Shown here: positions 48,324-60,689 of the stretch, piece after piece
Layout of the letters: each line of letters starts with the position of its first letter
Numbering within the stretch: the first letter of the stretch is position 1
Assembly (NCBI RefSeq): GCF_014805625.2
Contig: NW_023998564.1
Span: 1,080,446 to 1,144,445 of the forward strand
DNA from: Glossina fuscipes
Lineage: Eukaryota > Arthropoda > Insecta > Diptera > Glossinidae
Direction of reading: 5' to 3'
DNA length: 64,000 nucleotides
Program-made: the position numbers and the translations under genes
The notes under the pieces: model-generated
The model's input: the letters and a program-made list of their open reading frames with translations, nothing else
Databases searched by the model: none
What the model was told of the DNA's origin: nothing

Positions 48324-48385
48324 TTAAAAGTTTAGCGTTCGAATATATTCTCTGGTTAAATTAATAATAATAATAATAATAATAC
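48324..48385 (+). repeat. SINE-like repeat S1, 3' part beyond the insertion
   Basis: After TTAA, 'aagtttagcgttcgaatata' lines up with 'ggttttagtcttaatattta' after TTAA in copy S2, then both run into a TTAATAA-type tail, here expanded to (AAT)n at 48362-48383. Confidence 0.5.
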
Positions 48386-48389
48386 CTAC

Positions 48390-50420
48390 TGTTCTCAATA
48401 ATATGTCCGTCACTACGTTCGCTATTTTTTTACTCAATTGAAAGAGTAAAGAGAACAATTGACTTAAAATCTCACGCTTATCAATCAAATATTTGTAAAC
48501 AACGTTTGCGTTGCTTCCAATTCATATTTCTAAGTATTATCAACACAAAGATAATATTCTTTTCATTCTTCATTAAAAAAAGCTTAACGAAATTTCATTA
48601 CCGTTTCTTATTATTTTTATTTTGTTCTTAAAACAAAAAATTAAAGGAACTAAAAAAGCATAATTGGTTTAGCTCGAACTTTTTAATGCCTACACAACAT
48701 GAATAACTATTGTCGAAGCATGCCCCGTTTTGTTTATTCAATAGTGTGCTTCTTAACAGCCAAAAAAGGAGGCATCAGAACTATCTCCACCCTCAGTAGT
48801 AAATTGTTGTTGCGGTCACGCCCATTTTATACCATTCAATAGCATCCTTAACCTTGACCAACTTACATATTTAGAGTTAAAATAATACATTACTCACAAA
48901 GTCTCCAGGCACACAAACACACATATGTGGCAACACTATTGACAGACCATATCCTATATAAAGTGTGTATAGTGCCAATATTCAAACCGCACGTTTCAAA
49001 ATGTCGTAACCTTTCTACCATTAGCTAACAAGCTACTATCCAGAAATTATATAGGTCCGTCAACTATGTTCCCGTATACATGTGTGCAGAGACTTATTGC
49101 GTGATGTGTTAATTGAACGACAATTAAGATCCTCTGTGATTGCAATGAGCATTTTTTAGAAATTTCTTAAAATACATTTCCATACGTTACGTACAAAATG
49201 ATTATGTTAATATATATTCTTGATTGATACCGATATGAAGACCACATCAGCAATAATAACAACATTTATAATTATTTTGTTTTATTATTCAATATAATTA
49301 CGTGATGTTTAACTCATGTTTTTTTTATTACAAATGTTTATTTGTCTGTTCATGTGCTGTGTGTATTGGTGTGCGTATGTAAGTTGAGAATGATAATAAT
49401 AAAATAAACTATACCGTAAAGTATATTTATATGTGTGCTTTCATTGTATAGTATTGTATGTAGTAAAGCAAGATTCTTCTTCACCTCGCCCCTAACTTTT
49501 TTAAACGTCTGCATGCATGCGTGCGTACATACGTTTACGTATATTATAGCTAGACTTGTGTTTACTTATGTGTATTATCTACGCGAACGTATTTCATTCT
49601 ATAGAGAGTACGACACGTTTAGCATAATTAATTCTCAATTTGCCGTCGTATTCTTGTAGATTATTGTTCATGCGGTTAATTATTGTTGTTGCTTACCTGC
49701 TGTTGCTGCTGCTGCTGTTGCTGTATTATTCGTGGATGGTATACAGCTGTAATTGTTGTTCTGTTTTATTTTTGCCCTATACGCTCATAAAAAACTAAAT
49801 TGTGACTAACACTCGTTGACGTTTTTGTTTGCAAACGTTAAAGTGTTTTAAAGTAAACCTTTCGCTTTTTTGTTTTTTTTTTTCTAAAGAAAAAACATTT
49901 CTTAAGAAAATCAATTAAAATCTTAAGATAAAAACAAATTCAAAAAAGATTTCTTTTCTTTGTAAAACTTCAATAAATTTAAAATCAATGAAATAAAAAA
50001 AGAATATTATTAAAGAATATTACTAATTGAGCAAGCAAGCAAATATTTCATTATTTCTCATAGAATAAATATTGTATAATTTCATAGTTCTTTAGTCATT
50101 CATTTAGTCATTTCATTACACCGTTGGCGAAGTTGCATATATAGGAGGAGTATGTAAAAAAAATAGTTGAGATTTCGGACTAAATTTGATTCTATTTGCT
50201 ATGAGAGTACCGTAGGTTTTTTAGCGACGCAGTTACCATCGTACTTTCAATTAAAACAATATCAGTTCCTTATGTTATGAATATTAAAAATTATTACACA
50301 ACTAAATATTCCGTATCACTATACGTAGATTACAAAGGCTTTGATTTGTATTGTTGAAAGTGTACGCTTTCAGTCGGTTTTCGCATGATTCCTTGGACTG
50401 AAAATCTGCTTAAAGTTGTA
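48390..50420. other. No gene recognised
   Basis: AT-rich with ACAT-type and CTG microsatellites. The 74-codon frame at 49435-49659 has no recognisable content. Confidence 0.5.
49697..49723. repeat. CTG/CAG trinucleotide repeat
   Basis: Interrupted (CTG)n; on the minus strand it reads as glutamine codons followed by GTAAGC, a donor-like sequence. Stops close upstream in every frame I checked argue against a coding exon. Confidence 0.85.
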
Positions 50421-50639
50421 TCGTCCGAAAATGTGTTTCACATTTGCAATTTTAATGAATTAACATGATTTGATTTACGAAATGATTGTAAATATCTACC
50501 TAATGATACAAAAAATTAAAAACTCGGCAAAATCTTAAATGACCCACCATATGTGGTTTCCCAAGAATATTTGTATTTTTTCAATTTTCGTTTTACATGC
50601 ATACATAAATGACCAATCACTCAGAGTGTGCTCCTTATA

Positions 50640-50960
50640 CGTGCAAAACTGTGCTGCTCAGAACGAAGCGAGGAGGAAGAGATAGGGAGAAGGCCGTAGC
50701 CTGGAAGGTATGCACTCGACTGGTAAATCATATTTACGAATTTGCCGATCCAGTGGTGACTATATAGCTGCGAACATGCGCCAATCGTAACTAAAGTAAA
50801 GTCTATCGCACTAAGCATTGAACACGACTAAGCCCGACTTCATAGTCGCGCTTCCTAACTAGTTGGCTGTGTGGTTTTAGTAGATGGGTGGCATCTTTGA
50901 GGTTATTTTCGGCAGGAATGCTTTGGCAAGTGGGGAGAAAGAGATAAGGAAGGGGTCGCG
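50640..50960 (+). repeat. Dispersed repeat family D, copy 3
   Basis: 'gaagagatagggagaagg', 'aactaaagtaaagtctatcg' and 'cactaagcattg' match the segments at 15720-15910 and 17590-17765. Confidence 0.45.
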
Positions 50961-51399
50961 ATATTACAAAAATTAATCATTTCCCGCACGTACACACAAG
51001 GTTTTATTAGTCCTTGGCCGTTTCTCCTGTCCAAAAATATGATTTACATTTACAATTTTAATTAATTCAATTAATTAGAATGATATTATTTATAAAACGA
51101 TTATAAATATCTGTTTATTATTTTCAGTTATATAGTTTAAATTTTAATTGCCGTTCATGTCTCAAAGTACGAGTAAATTTAAATTTTTTATTAAATATGA
51201 ATTATGATGAATATGATGAATTATTGTTAAAGATATCTTTTCACACTTCGTGTGATAGAGAAAAGGCACGCCTACCAATCTTTTGATGAATTAATAATTC
51301 TTCATGTTTAACGTAAAAATATTTCAGCGTCTTCGGAGGAATATTGAATTTGAAAATTTCGCAACCATTTATTTATTTATAACAAGTAAGAAAGTAATA

Positions 51400-51768
51400 T
51401 TAAGGGAGGCGGAATCTCGCATACCCACCACTATGCTTTTCGCACTCGTCTAAGTTCTTCCAATTGAAACCCTTATCGCTGGCTTTATTAAGAAAAAATT
51501 AATCCACCACTTGTAATTTTGGATGAGCGTGGCCGTTTTTTTCCATTTTTTCACGTTAAAGGCAGAGTACTTCGTAAAGTAAATGTGGAGTATAAATGAC
51601 AAATTTTTGTTAAGAAAAACTGACTTGCGTTCATTTCATGCTCCACTGCGGGCTTCTGCTCTGATCGTTTTGGCTCATTTTCAATACCGATTTGGTGAGA
51701 AGCTTCCTTTTGGGTGTTACATACATTATGAAAGAATGTACGTTGGTGGGTATAAAAAGAAATAAGGA
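51400..51768 (-). repeat. Family B-like element, apparently complete
   Basis: Bounded by short inverted ends: 'gcatacccaccac' near 51419 and 'ttggtgggtataaaaa' near 51745. The flank motif 'aacaagtaagaaagtaatat' is at 51383. Inside is 'agaagcttccttttgggtgt', the family B head block. The 60-codon frame at 51583-51765 is noncoding. Confidence 0.65.
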
Positions 51769-52194
51769 ATTGAAAATAATATCAATAGTGCTGTGTTCGT
51801 TCTACTTTTATGAAATGTAAATTATATTTTCGGCTGAGGGATAATGCTCAGAAAATTCTGCAACCATTTATGTATAGATCCATAATACTAAAGAATTGAA
51901 GAGAATGTCTCTTGTGCTTCATTCACGTTTTTACCAAATGTAAATCATAGTTTCGGACGAAAAATGAATTTCTGAAAATTCTACAACTTTTTATTGATAA
52001 ATAAATAAACACAAAGAATTGAAGTTGCACTCCATTCAATTTTTTATCAAATGTAAATCATATTGTGTGGACAAATGATATTTTTCTACATTAAAGGTAA
52101 TAAGACTTGTCTTTCATTCAATTTTTTATGAAATGTAATTCATATTTCCGTACAATGTTTATATTTCCAAATCTCTGCAACCACTAAGTCATTT

Positions 52195-55100
52195 CATTTG
52201 TTTTCGCTTGTTTTTTTTAAAAAAACATTTCGAGTAACGCTTCGGTTAAAAATGGATAGTCAATCAATCATTATTTATCGAATATGATAGTGGGAAGTTA
52301 GCAAGCTTTAAATTATTTTGAAAAATGTGAAAAATTTCCTTTACTAGCTCCATGACGTTTCTCTTATGTCTGAACTAGCTAACCGTGCCAACCTCCTTAG
52401 CGATATTCTCGGATGCTTGTCATATGTAAAGTATATTTATTTATTTATTTATTTATTAGACAAGAATATTTTCTAAAATGCATTATTATGGCAAATACAG
52501 ATTCATAACGATAAAATTTTATGAGGAAATCCGACAAGGACGGAAGTGCACGGGCTATGGCGAATACATTCTTCACGTAAAGTCAACTGGTTAAACGTAT
52601 GAAACCTAAGAATTTTTCAAAAATGACGAATCCTAGATGACCAAGTAAATATCAAAGTCACATTTAAGGTTAATGACTATCGAACGGTTTGATTTATTCA
52701 ACTTTTCAAATATGAAGATATTTTTGTATTTTTCTACTATATGGAACAAATACAATAAAACTAATAAAAATAACCATATAAATGACACAATCAATTCGCT
52801 TATAACATAAATTTTGAAAAATCTCAATAAAAGGAAAAAATTTTATAATAAACAAAAAAAAACTAATCAAAATAATATAAAAAATTGCAATCGACAGCGA
52901 TTAGAGATGAATAGCTTAACAGAAGCAGCATGTGGTAGCAGTAGAACCAGTAGTATGCAAATACTTATATATACTCACATTGCAAATATACACACATATA
53001 TGTATGTGTATATTGTCTTACGCTTACGTACGAAGACAAGAAACAGAGCATCTTTCTAGCAGATAACATTAAAAAGAAAAATAATGAATTTTTTGTTATT
53101 AAAATTTTAGATGATATTTTCTCGTCTCTAAATGAACCTTTTTACACAATAAAGGTTTTGAGGCCAGAATCGTTTCATTTTTTGTGTTGATTTTTTAATT
53201 TGCGTTACAACAATAAAGATATAATAGCAAACGGTCAAAGACAAAAGCAACAAAAGATACAAACAGTTTTTATGTTTTTGAGGGAAATGTGATAGATAAA
53301 TAAATAAAATATCGAAATTGTTTTTTGATTCGTGTGCACATGCATGCACGTTCATGCACGGTATATGTATGCGCATGTTTGTGTGTATGCACATTAGTGT
53401 GTATGTTCGTGGTGATATGTGACCAAATAATAACGAATTTATAACGCGTCTAAAGAAAAATGCAGCTATACCAGTTTTGCACGCCTGCCATTGAGACAAA
53501 TGAACCACAATACATGGCAAACCACCAGACAAGCAAACCGAACGAACGAACAAACAAACCATCCAACTATCTAGTTATAAACACAGTATCATACTAAGTT
53601 TCTAAGCTTATGCATATGTTGAACGTACGTGTTCATACAAACACATACAAAACTAACATCTGTATAAATATTATAGATGTGTTTTAAAGAATTCTCTTAA
53701 TACTAGTTTTTCATAGAGTTTTACCATAAAACGTGAAAACACTTGACGACAAAACTGATGAAATGTGACTTTTGTTCTCTTTTTTTTTATAGTTTTTGTT
53801 GAACTCTTTAAAATATATATATATGTTTTTTTTTGTTTTTTTTTTTTGGAAATAACATTAAATGGGAATTAAATACGACTGAATGTTTCATGTAAATACA
53901 TAAAAAAAAAATTTAAAAGCTTTCAAGTGAAAGTTTTCTTTTCCTTAAAAGCCCATTCTTCTTCTTGAAATATCTAGCAATAACCTTAAATGATAAAGAA
54001 ATGGGAAATAGAAAGGTACATAGCGCTTGAGTTCGATGGTTTTGATCTGCCTCTACCTAAAATAACATTTAACATTGTTGATTCATTCAGCGTAAGCCGA
54101 CGCGAACCATAGACCACTCAAAATTCTTTTGCCGAAGCCCACGAAACACGTCTACAGGTTTATGGTGATATTGCTCCATCATATTCCAATGGTCGGGTTT
54201 GGCTTCAACAGCACAGCGAGTCCACAAAGTTGAAGAAAGGACAAAGGGGGTCGGAGGGTGGATTACTGCCAAACCAATATAAGTTCTTTCGACACGATAT
54301 CGCCGTGTTGCTAGAAGTACAGTAAAATGTTGTAGAAAATGATGGAAAATATTTTGATTAATATACATTGTACGAATATTTCCCAATAAATGCTTTTTTC
54401 ATGTGAAAAACTCATCAAAATTTTTGCAAACACTTAATAGAAAATAAGTGATGGAAGTAAAAGCATTACAGTTTGGTAAGGCAGACCATTTAATATATCC
54501 TACACATCCTCTCCTAAAACAATTGGTTATTTATTCTACCATCTGGCAAATCCAATCATTAGATAGTCTTGACCGTCTCGCCTTACACAACTCTTTATTT
54601 GTTCTCTCGATAAATGTCAAAAACTAGATCTTGCCGTCAGGTAAAAGCATGGTTTCTGTAAAGGCGCTTATACGTGAAGTGATGTGGTAGAAATATGCAA
54701 ACCCAACTTGCTTATCATAGATCTTATTATTTTCCACCTGTTTTCATCCTAAAGTATTGATATTTAAACTTTATATCCACATAAAGGCTTACTTTCCCAT
54801 TAGTACTTTTCTAGAGTTTGGGGTCCGAAAAGTAGGCGTAATTAGTCCAAATGTAGCACCGTTAACTTTTATGTCATGTTTCTATTATGGAGTTATTCGC
54901 AATGTAAAATTCTAAAAATTATAAAAGGGAGTATTTAAATAATTGGTCCAAATGTTTGAATTCAGTTTAGTATGCTGAAGTATTGTGACTCAGCGATTTT
55001 CATTGGAACAATTTTGAAATAAGAAACTTTCTTCTAAAATAATGGCCTTTTCAAAGTAGCGCTTCGTATGAGGAGAGGTCGTCATCTACTCCGATCATAT

Positions 55101-55756
55101 TTCGAATATTTGTGCTAAACGATAGTTTTTATTTTAGGCTCAGTTAAAGTTTGAGGATTCCGTTAAAAAATGCTGCAACGACAGACGGGCGGACGTTAGT
55201 AGGTTTACTTCGAATATAATTTTTATCAAATAATTATTTACTTTAAAGCGTCTCTACTTCGCGTATCGTTTAGGTCTTTTTTTAAGTCTTAATTACACGG
55301 TGCTGAATACGAAGTGCTCGTCATTTCGATCAAATTAATTTTAAGTAATTGCATAACTAATGCGTATAATTTAAGCTTTCATTGGCCTAAAATTTGTTAT
55401 ACTGTCATAAGGATAATAAATTCTTTGTCATCATCGTGATATTGTCCCTGTTTTTGCTAATTTCTCAATATTGTAATTTATAATGAAACTAATGGAATTG
55501 CTTAATAAGAAGAAAGAACAAAAAGCTTAAATAGATAAGTGGCACATAAAAAAATGCACATATACATACTCACAAATATTTATGTCCAACAAACCAATAA
55601 ATTCTAAAGCCCTCGAAATAATGTTTGGAGTAAGATATAAATAAATAAATTGAAATCCCTTGAAGATATAAATTTTTGTGCCTCATGAATTCCGTTCACT
55701 TATGTATAAGTGCACGTAAATAAATGTGCACTTACACACCTATTTCAATCGTCAAT
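52195..55756. other. No gene recognised
   Basis: AT-rich with (TTTA)n at 52436-52459 and TG/CA-rich DNA at 53325-53410 that creates a long but low-complexity minus-strand frame (53128-53562). A 99-codon frame at 54087-54386 is listed separately. Confidence 0.5.
54087..54386 (-). CDS. Uncharacterised 99-codon frame
   Basis: ATG at 54386, stop at 54087. GC-richer than its flanks and with balanced composition; the C-terminal half reads RCAVEAKPDHWNMMEQYHHK then PVDVFRGLRQKNFEW. I do not recognise it. It could be a last exon, a decayed retrocopy, or a piece of an unknown element. The plus strand over the same DNA is broken by stops. Confidence 0.2.
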   Translation of the reverse strand: MGNIRTMYINQNIFHHFLQHFTVLLATRRYRVERTYIGLAVIHPPTPFVLSSTLWTRCAVEAKPDHWNMMEQYHHKPVDVFRGLRQKNFEWSMVRVGLR

Positions 55757-56142
55757 TGAAATAGATCAAGAGAGAAATACACTTCCACGTTTTCACTTCA
55801 AGATTCTTTATTTACAATCAATTTGTTTAAGGGTAGGACTATTTACATTTTACTTTGGCAATATTCTCGACTACTCAACTGTAATATGCCTTTTCGTCTC
55901 AAATGTTCTTGTCCGACTGGCTCTGCGTTCCGCATATAGTGTATTTACATACATTTTTATAAGCATGTTGCTATTGCCTAAGTTCATGGCTTCCATTAAC
56001 CTGCTCTTCCGCTAATCATTTTCCTCGGCCGGCAGCTGCATGACGCGCCGCGAATGTGCCCTTGGGTTTTCCCACTCTAGGACATTTATTATTTGGGAAA
56101 ATCAATTAATTGGAATGAACTGGATTTGGTATTTCCGTAACA
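55757..56142 (-). mobile_element. LTR-like sequence 1 (probable solo LTR)
   Basis: On the minus strand it begins TGTTACGGAAATACC at 56142 and ends near ...TTTCA at 55757. It has a TATAA-like motif (cttataaaaatg, near 55960) upstream of an AATAAA signal (tgtaaataaagaatc, near 55810), the order expected in an LTR. It aligns over most of its length with 60052-60408 in the same orientation. No matching short target duplication is visible and no internal retroelement genes lie beside it, so the exact ends are inferred. Confidence 0.55.
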
Positions 56143-56144
56143 AT

Positions 56145-59099
56145 ATGAGGCACAATATATTGACACAATGAGTTCATAATAATAAACAATTATTTTAAAT
56201 ATATATATATATATATAAATATAGGTATATGTATATGTGTGCGTGTCCGTCTGTCCCGTTAATATTTTACAACTGAAATATAGTATTGTTTCGTTTTATT
56301 TTAGGTTAACAACAACCAAAGTGCTTTTAAAAGAAAAAGTCATTTAAGCACATATACGTAGTTTCTGGGTTTGTAAGTTTGTGTTGCAAAATAAATGAAA
56401 ATAAATCATCATTTTTTCTTATGTTGTTGTATACGTGGTTTATACGAAGTTGTAAAATCACAACTATGACGCAGCGTAATTACTGGGCGACATACAAATG
56501 CATTAATAAATATGCGTATATTTGCCGTATATATTCGTACATGCGTGCGTGAATGTGTGTTATGGACACAAACTATAATACAATACAACACCATAATATA
56601 TAAACAGCTATAGAAGTGGCTAAAAGAATGACAGACGAATCGAGCTAACTGATTGAGTGACGACAAATAATAATAATGTATATACTTCTGTAAATACGTA
56701 CAGTTAAGGACACAAATGCACATACAATTATGAATTTCTCTTATAAAATATGATCATGAACAGGTTTCTGAGGCATATTTTTTTTTTGGATGATAAACTT
56801 GTGTAGCAGACCATGTAAGGCTTCTTACGAGTAACGGAACCCCTAAGCATTGGCTTGATGTAGGCCGTGCTCTGCCCGCCCGCAATGGATCGTACACCGT
56901 AGACCGTCTTTGAAACAATCTAATTGCATTAATCTACTTTGCCATTTCTGATATTTCCACATTCAAAACCAATTTCAGGTACCCTTCTCTGCCTTTAGTC
57001 TTCCCTTATCACTCTAATGAAAACTTAAATGATTCCTTACTGCTTTGAAAATTTTAATGGTATTGCTATACATACTTTCCGAATTCCGAAACGAAAATAC
57101 TCGAAGCGATCGAAATGGGCAACGAAATTTTTAATTCGTTGTTATATATTCTAGTGGAACTCAGTAATAACAATTATACGGCTACGTAGTAAAATTATTG
57201 AATTTAGGAACATCAAATAAATTATGAAAACAAACTTCGAAGGTGCCTATAGAAAGAGACTCTCTAAAGAAAACACGTAAGCGAAATTCAAAGTGAAGTT
57301 AAAATAGTTAATATGACAATCATATTTGAATATATTCCTAACCCTGGCAATAAATACATTTATCTGGAAGCCGCTCGAAGAAGGGAGAATAGTCTACCGT
57401 ATATCTACCAGAGTAGTTACTCGAAAGTATAAGGCATTATAAATAGCCAAGCAACGAAGCTCTTCCCGCCAGTTGTGCCAACTGTTTCGGCTATTGCGGT
57501 GCATGGACTACCTAACAGAATAATGTTAATTGAATTGATTATGTGTATAGGCGACACTTATTGCCAACAGGATGGCGTCATCTGCTATACAGCTTGTGAA
57601 GCAATGGCTCTATTACGTGATTAATTTAAAATGACATCCCTTGTTAATAAAGCCTATGTTGTATTTTATCAACAAAGATTATATCTTTCTAGAAATCTGT
57701 TCAATGTTTCAGCAATAATGGTACAAACGAAGGCTTTTACGATGTTTGAAACGCCGCTAATGTAAAGAGAGTGGTGCTCTTGCGATAATTGATATGTATC
57801 CGGACTGACCCTTCCGTCGTTTACGTTTTTTAGATTTTCTATTCTATACATAATTTTTATTTAAAATTCTTCTTTGTATGCCTTCAATAAATGTTAGTTT
57901 TATTTATCAAAACATTGACGCTTAAATGATTTCTTATGTGAACTCATCTTTACCATAATCTTAAGAAATTCACAAGTGCATGTACACTTATGTCCTTGAC
58001 TGTGTAGTCAAATGAGTTGTGTGTACGTTTATATGTATGTTTGTTAAAATTATGCATTAGTTTTTTGTTTACATTAAAATGACGCATATTGCATGTCACA
58101 CACAAGCTTACTTATATCTGATAAGATACACAATACACATAAATATATAAAGTAACTAATGAAGGGCGATTTAAAGTACTCTTCTACAATGAATTGAATG
58201 AAATAAATGAAAAAAGAAAAATGATGGAAGGCAGGGAGGGCGGGAAAAAATAAACACAAGAAATTATGATTTTCTCTCTTGTTTAAAAAGAAATACTTAT
58301 GTGGGTTTGGGTTTCGCAAATATATATCCTATGTATGTATGTATGTATAAGAATGAATACGTATGGCATCATATAACCATGGATTGTCATCGCTTATTAC
58401 AAATACTTTTCATATCTATACGCATGCATACGCATACACACATGCAAATCAACTATTCAATTTGGGTCGCATATTATATCGAAGACAAATATCTAAGGAC
58501 ATGATGGCGTCACAATCAACTTAAAATCATAAATTACGAACATAAAAATCTTTTATATATTTTACGTACGTGTACATGTATATGTACGTATACACATGTT
58601 CATACATATTTGATTCCATATTTACATTCAAATGAAAGTTGTGTAACAAATTATAAGATCTTCTAGAAATTCATGACATGAATCAAATGTCAATGTTATT
58701 TAGTAGAAAATATTCAAAAAAAAAAAAAAAACATCAACAAAAGTTATTTTACTGGTAACGCAAAGCAAATGTTGGACATACTCCAAATTATTTTCAATCG
58801 CAATCTGTACGATTGTACTCATAAACGCATAAACCACATAAAAGCAGTTTTTACCTTTTTTTCATACGCTTTATAGTAATTGCATTAAATATCTAGATAT
58901 TCTTGCGAGCACACAGTGTACCAAGAGCTTAGCAATAGCATTTGTATCAATAGCCTTTGAGTTCAAAATTCACTTATCATGCATATATAAAGTTCTATTT
59001 TAAAACGAAAAAATATTGACGAACCGAGGTAATCCATTTTGATTGGAAGTAATTCCAGAAATCAAACTAAGTTATAATAGATTTCAGGCGTATCGATTT
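56145..59099. other. No gene recognised
   Basis: Microsatellites: (TA)n at 56198-56218, GTAT repeats at 58332-58348, poly-A at 58715-58731. 57430-57710 has a TATAAATA motif and, about 200 bp later, AATAAA and a TCAACA end, which is LTR-like but unsupported by a second copy. A 104-codon frame at 56409-56723 overlies ACAT-type simple sequence. Confidence 0.45.
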
Positions 59100-59164
59100 A
59101 TAAGTAATAAGCTGCGGTCCGCTCTTACTTACCCTGCACCATTTTGCTTCTTGCAGTTATCTAT

Positions 59165-59420
59165 ATAACATTTCAAAATAAACGTTATATGAAAGTTACT
59201 CGAAAAAGTGGTCCGATCCGAACCATTGTCAATTGCTTTTGTCCTTGGACCACAACAAGCTGGGGTGTGTTAAATATCTCGAAAATATCTCTAAAATTTT
59301 TAACTTGCAGGTTGAACACAAAAAATGTAGATGCACAGACGGACGGACAAACTTAATATCCATGCAGACAGTCATTCCGAGTCAGCCGGTATAATAATGC
59401 GTACGTCTATGTCAATTTCT
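59165..59420 (+). repeat. Dispersed repeat family A, copy 10
   Basis: Well-preserved: 'aacgttatatgaaagttact', 'gtggtccgatccgaaccatt', 'gtccttggaccacaacaag', 'ttgcaggttgaacacaaa', 'acagacggacggacaaac' and 'gccggtataataatg'. Confidence 0.78.
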
Positions 59421-60051
59421 TCTCTGCGGCATGCAAACAACAGAGGCAAAGGTTTAGAGAAAGGCATGAAGAGGGAGAGGCGTAGATTTGATTGACGTTT
59501 TAAAAGTTTATTTACATAATCATTCTTTTTTTGCGGCAGGAATATATTTTACATGTTCGTGAATTCTTTTCTTAACGCGAAATCCCTTCCCTTCTCACTC
59601 TTCTAAAAGCGTATTTCACCATTATTTATATTCAGGTGAACTTTGCAAAACAAGCTCTCAAGTGAATATTTCTCACGTTAGAAAAGCTCCTTAAATATAA
59701 GGTTTATATAAGACGAGTACATATATTTAACAATGGTTTTTATAATCCTGTACATGAAGAAAATATTGTTATACACATGTGGCTAAAGTGACGAACATGA
59801 GAAAAAAGAAACAAAAGGCAAATGGTAACTGATGGTAACTGACCACGAACAACAGCCTTAAAGTGCTACTTTTAGAGTAATTTCATAACATAATATCTTT
59901 TATGTATGCACACAAACGTCTGGAAGTAATTACGGCGATAATATTGATTGACAACAGCAATAAAGGTGTTATTGTGTCATTTTCACTAGTAGTATATATT
60001 GTTATGAAATTCGCTTTTGCTTTGATACAGTCCGTATCACTAGATCGTGGA

Positions 60052-60408
60052 TGTTTTGATCAAGAGAAATACACTTCAAAGTTCTTTCATTTTACTACTT
60101 TGTCTTTCACAACAGTAGGAATATTTATTTACAATTTATTTTTGGCCATACTCTCACTTCTACGTTCTTGCCAGACTAACTCTACTTTTCACAAATAGTT
60201 TATTTATATACAATTTCACAAGCATCTTACTATACCTAAATTTATGGTTATGGTCTAATCCCAGCCTGGTTTTTCCTCTAATCGTTTTCATCGGCCTGTA
60301 GCTTCATGAGGCGCCTGCGAATGCTCATTTGGTTTTTCCTTCTTTAGGAAATTTGTTATTACGAAAATTACTTAGCTGACATTAACGGGATTTGGGATTT
60401 TCGTAACA
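60052..60408 (-). mobile_element. LTR-like sequence 2
   Basis: Related to 55757-56142: both share 'gatcaagagaaatacact'-type 3' DNA, 'tttatttacaat', a 'cttctacgttcttgcc'-like stretch, 'cctctaatcgttttcatcgg', and TGTTACG at the 5' end (60408). AATAAA in reverse is kept near 60125. More diverged in the middle; it starts directly beside a TATATG microsatellite. Confidence 0.55.
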
Positions 60409-60472
60409 ATATATATGTGTATATATGTATATAATGTATATATATGTATATATGTATATAATGTATATATAT
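60405..60472. repeat. TATATG/TATATA microsatellite
   Basis: Imperfect array of tatatg, tatata and ataatg units; the source of the Tyr/Ile/His-rich end of the minus-strand frame at 60372-60659. Confidence 0.9.
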
Positions 60473-60689
60473 AGAAATAGCAAAATCTTGGGGGAATAAT
60501 ATTTAGGTTTAAGAAAAAAATTTGAGCAAAAATTTGCTGACTAACGTAGCACTGCAGATTCTTGTCTTTCACTTCGCTTGGATTCTTATGGTCAATCAAT
60601 ATCTGCTTTTCTGCCTTCGTTCTTTCCTGTCTAGTCAACATTCTGTTGAGACCTTTCATTTAATAAATAAAAGAACTTGAAAAGTAGAA

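Larger units (their letters stand above)
50425..52190. repeat. Repeat array with copies in both orientations
   Basis: Four roughly 80-125 bp units run in tandem from about 51786 to 52190, each with an 'attcaattttttatcaaatg' part, 'aaatcata' and 'ttcggac', and most with 'gaaaattctgcaaccattta'. Two copies in the opposite orientation lie at 50425-50505 ('gtccgaaaatgtgtttcaca', 'aatgattgtaaatatctacc') and 51025-51120 ('gtccaaaaatatgatttaca', 'aacgattataaatatctgtt'). A partial unit is near 51330-51380. A family D segment and a family B element are enclosed. This could be a foldback-type or Helentron-related composite; boundaries are not defined. Confidence 0.6.

Noticed and set aside
49690..49800. 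Polyglutamine exon with a splice donor on the minus strand
   Set aside because: CAG repeat followed by GTAAGC, but the two frames checked both meet stops within a few codons upstream and there is no convincing acceptor; flies carry many noncoding CAG tracts.
53128..53562. 144-codon minus-strand frame
   Set aside because: It crosses TG/CA-type simple sequence and poly-A/T DNA, giving Cys/His/Leu/Ile-rich low-complexity protein; no domain.
55757..60408. One complete LTR retrotransposon bounded by the two LTR-like sequences
   Set aside because: The LTR-like sequences are strongly diverged from each other, the interior has no gag-pol trace and outer flanks show no matching target duplication.
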